Assembly: GCF_036373705.1 (NCBI RefSeq)
Contig: NC_089867.1
Location: forward strand, 15,043,501 to 15,107,500
DNA: 64,000 nucleotides
Source: Amia ocellicauda
Taxonomy: Eukaryota > Chordata > Actinopteri > Amiiformes > Amiidae
Direction: 5' to 3'
A program made the position numbers and the translations under genes. Below the pieces are notes generated by a model. The model saw nothing but the letters and a program-made list of their open reading frames with translations. It made no database searches and was not told the origin of the DNA. This document shows positions 61,345-64,000 of the stretch, one piece after another. Every line of letters starts with the position of its first letter. The first letter of the stretch is position 1.

Positions 61345-61930
61345 AGCATAAGAAAGTTTACAAACGAGAGGAGGCGATTTGACCCATCGTGCTCGTTTGG
61401 TGTCCATTAATAACTAAGTGATCCAAGGATCCTATCCAGTCTATTTTAAAATGTTCCCATATTTTCAGCTTCAACCACATCGCTGGGGAGTTTGTTCAGA
61501 TTGTGACGCCTCTCTGTGTGAAGAAGTGTCTCCTGTTTTCGGTCTTGAATGCCTTGTAGCCCAATTTCCATTTGTGTCCCCGGGTGCATGTGTCCCTGCT
61601 GATCTGGAAAAGCTCCTCTGGTTTGATGCGGTCAATGCCTTTCATGATTTTGAAGACTTTAATCAAGTCCCCACATTGTCTCCTCTGTTCCAGGGTGAAA
61701 AGGTTCAGTTCCCTCAGTTCCCTCCCTTTTCACATCATTTGGATGGAGAAAGTGAGGAGTTCACATAGACTCCTAGGTATTCTTGTGTTATTTCTTCTAG
61801 TTCTTTTCGTCTCATAGTGTAATTATAGTAGACATTTTTGTTACCTGCATGTATTACCTTGCACTCATCCACATTGAATTTCATCTGCCAGGTATCGGCC
61901 CACAATTGAATATTATCTACCCGACTCTAC
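61345..61930 (-). mobile_element. CR1-like LINE 3' fragment (right-arm copy)
   Basis: Inverse of the copy at 37031-37440 but less deleted. On the minus strand it runs from the RT end (QLWADTWQMKFN-type) through GDLIKVFKIMKGIDRIKPEE-like text to FFTQRGVTI and then a 3' tail with CGAGCACGATGGGTC. At its 3' end the two arms differ (after GCGATGTGGTTG). Confidence 0.8.
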
Positions 61931-62924
61931 CCGACACACAAAGCTACACATGCAGCTCATAAATTGGTTAATGCAGAGAGAGCGCAGATGCCTGGTGAGA
62001 AGAGAGGTGCCAGGGAGTGACACAGGACACAGTATTATTATATTGGGCTTGAGACCAGCTTCCCCTTGGTTTCTCCTGAGTGTATGTTGAGTTCCATGAC
62101 ATACTACAAAGTACTTTACTGAGGCAGATACACTAGATGAAGGGAAAAGCTTTTAGGTTCAATACTTAAACCATTCAATGCTCACTGTTACGTGCACAGG
62201 CCTTTAATTATGAAGCAAGCATTTAAACTACACATTCACACTTAATCTTTGATGAGAAACCCACACTAGCAGTGAGATATTAACACCCAGGCCATCTCAA
62301 TCAGCCACAAGAGGCTCAAGATGCCTATTAAGCACATCTTAGTGCCTCCCTCCTCTGTGACCTTTTTTTTTTTTTTTTTACTGAAGAATAGTAACAATTT
62401 CCATGGTAGGACCACAGTTGTCGACAAATAAGCTGAATAGTTTGAGGGTGAGATGAATATTATCAGAATGCAATAAATATTAATTCGCACTACACACAGT
62501 ACTGGTGACAACTGACAGGAGATTGCTTGAGATGCAGTTTACATCTTTGAGAATGTTTCAACTTAAAGATGTAGTATTGTTTTTTCCTAAGGAGATGGAG
62601 GAAGAGACTAAGTCACCCATCTGTCTGTTACAATGAAAATGATTTAATTAATATCGGGCTGCTTAGCTAAGTGACAGAAACACGGGGGGACTGGGGGCCC
62701 CAGTAAGTGTGCAGGAGATTCGATTAGAGAACACCTTGTGTGGAGACCAAATGACAATACGTAGTTTGTTTGAGTGAATCTTAAACATGTATTGCCCCAG
62801 TCAAAATGTGCTTAATTTTAGTGGTCTCATCCATGGCCATGAAAATGCTGTGTAGTGGGAAGTCATCACTCTCCCATTGCCTTTTAACTCGGGCTGAGCC
62901 CAGGGGCTGCAGTATCACTAAGAT

Positions 62925-63112
62925 ACCAAGGCCAGGACTTAATCAAAGCTTTGACCCAGACGCTAATACTACAGAACTGTACTCAGTTGTGGCTTTGTTT
63001 TTAGTAAGATGCCACTTTCTTGTAATCAGAAATGTAACCGCTATGATGTTTGTAGTTTGCAGGTTTGTAGATTGTTATTAGCGGGTGGGTCAAATTTTGA
63101 TTTAAACCGGCC
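62925..63112. mobile_element. MITE present only in right arm
   Basis: Inserted between bases matching 36045 and 36030 of the left arm. Its ends are AGGCCAGGACTTAATCAAA and, inverted, AGGGCCGGTTTAAATCAAA, both followed by TTTGACCCA. About 185 bp, no coding capacity. Family unknown. Confidence 0.65.
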
Positions 63113-63842
63113 CTAAAACTGTTCAGCTTCCATTAATGGGTATATTGACTCAATTTTCTCATCAGCCCTTTCAAATAAAATAAAAGTGTCAGTTTCTTGT
63201 GAAATGGAGAAACTAAAACAAAATAAGTGCTGACTATGATAACTCTTCCTGGAACAAAGGAGCCTTACCAGCAATGTGCATGACTTCTCGTGTTTCTTGC
63301 TGACCCACAGCCGTTTACTGGTTTAACCTCACCCCAGTATCGTGGTGGGGGACATGTTTACTGCCCCCGCTATAACCATTACTGTTCTCCTGATATAAAA
63401 ATAGATCATTTATAAGATACAATTATTGAAACCACAGCCTCTGTACGAGAGGATGCATCCTCTCACAGCCAGATCTGAAAATAACACGTGTTGGTTTAGA
63501 TGTGTTTTCTCTAATGTGCTTTGACACAAACAACTACAACATGACAGACACAGTTCAGAGAGACTGCAGCGCTATGCTGGCTGTGGCATGTGAGGGTCCG
63601 GGGGATGGGGGGGACAGAGCGTGTGCTGGGGGAGTTTGACACCATCTCACACCCACAGGCTGCAGTCACTCAGCTCAGCACTTTCAAAAGCAGCACCAGA
63701 TTCCAGCCATGCAGGCTTCCTCAAGTTGAATATATAAATATACACACGCAGACGTCTGCGTCATCGGTTTACGCTGCAGCCCACGAAAAACTGAGATGAG
63801 GAGAACCACCGTCTTCTACCTCTGCCTTCCGCCAGACAGGTT

Positions 63843-64000
63843 GAAGGGTCAGCTAAGGTGGTGGGCTCTGATGAAACACTTGCTGACAAGCTGACCCTCC
63901 CCCCAGCCACAGCCCCCTCTCCCCCCCAGCTCTACAGTACGGCCTGCTGGTCCAGCTTGTTGAGGCGCTGAGAGCAGAGACGCAACACCCCCACGCAGGA
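63843..64000 (-). pseudogene. Inverted partial copy of the last TONSL exon, cut by window end
   Basis: Minus strand matches TONSL 34721-34882. Compared with the intact exon: one Glu codon near the window edge reads Val, the CAG before AGCTGG is TAG (stop), and ten bases are missing at the place corresponding to about 34832-34842 (CTCTCCCGACA reduced to T), shifting the frame. The 3' UTR continues almost unchanged to about 63520. How much TONSL lies beyond the window cannot be seen. Confidence 0.9.

Larger units (their letters stand above)
47313..64000 (-). repeat. Right arm of the large imperfect inverted repeat
   Basis: Mirror of 42866-34721. The homologous blocks are 47313-49220, about 49395-49500 and 61480-64000; the 49.5-61.4 kb interval has no counterpart in the left arm. 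The arm runs off the window inside the last TONSL exon, so its true length is unknown. Confidence 0.9.

Noticed and set aside
1..64000. CRISPR arrays, bacterial operons, tRNA or rRNA genes
   Set aside because: The tandem repeats are microsatellites and minisatellites without unique spacers; introns and vertebrate gene families rule out a prokaryote; no tRNA cloverleaf or rRNA sequence was recognised.
34721..64000. Treating the arms purely as an assembly fold-back
   Set aside because: The arms differ by private insertions, deletions and a stop codon, so they are not the same molecule read twice; joining of two haplotypes cannot be excluded and is listed as a check.

Overview
The window looks like nuclear DNA of a ray-finned fish. 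The genes are vertebrate and intron-rich with GT-AG introns: a c-type lysozyme, ZFTRAF1/CYHR1, TONSL and an NK-lysin-type saposin protein. The repeats are those usual in fish: Tc1-like DD34E and DD37E elements, hAT and piggyBac-like short elements, CR1-like LINEs and L2/SINE-type tails. ZFTRAF1 and TONSL are also neighbours in other vertebrates (human 8q24.3). The abundance of CR1-like LINEs hints at a non-teleost (sturgeon, gar or bowfin type), but this is a weak inference.

Layout. 1-2.8 kb: LINE and DNA-transposon debris. 2.85-4.07 kb: four-exon lysozyme gene (-). 4.4-13.3 kb: long intergenic stretch with two Tc1/mariner relics. 13.3-20.7 kb: ZFTRAF1 (-), four coding exons and a 4.9 kb first intron. 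20.7-23.3 kb: GC-rich divergent promoter region. 23.26-34.88 kb: complete TONSL (+), for which I assign 28 coding exons summing to exactly 1440 codons.

The right half is a large rearrangement. Sequence from the last TONSL exon onward (34.72-42.87 kb) reappears in inverted orientation, collinear but interrupted, at 64.0-47.3 kb, forming an imperfect giant palindrome. Its 4.4 kb spacer (42.87-47.31 kb) holds a scrambled partial gene copy: 781 bp of ZFTRAF1 intron 1 joined to TONSL intron 6 and then TONSL exons 7-18 with several internal deletions and frameshifts. At the right edge the palindrome runs back into TONSL on the minus strand, but that last exon carries a stop codon and a 10 bp deletion, and its downstream polyadenylation region is gone. 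The window thus shows one intact TONSL and two decayed copies.

Inside the right arm only (about 49.5-61.3 kb, missing from the left arm) lie an NK-lysin gene (+, 53.94-57.46 kb) and a transposon-rich block, including a probable piggyBac-like element (57.65-60.49 kb) with two other transposons nested in it.

Functionally, the two secreted antibacterial genes (lysozyme, NK-lysin) flank a housekeeping pair: TONSL, a replication-fork and histone-reading repair scaffold, and ZFTRAF1, a RING/TRAF-type zinc-finger protein. There is no operon-like organisation. Exon limits come from reading splice sites and frame by eye; no alignment program was run.
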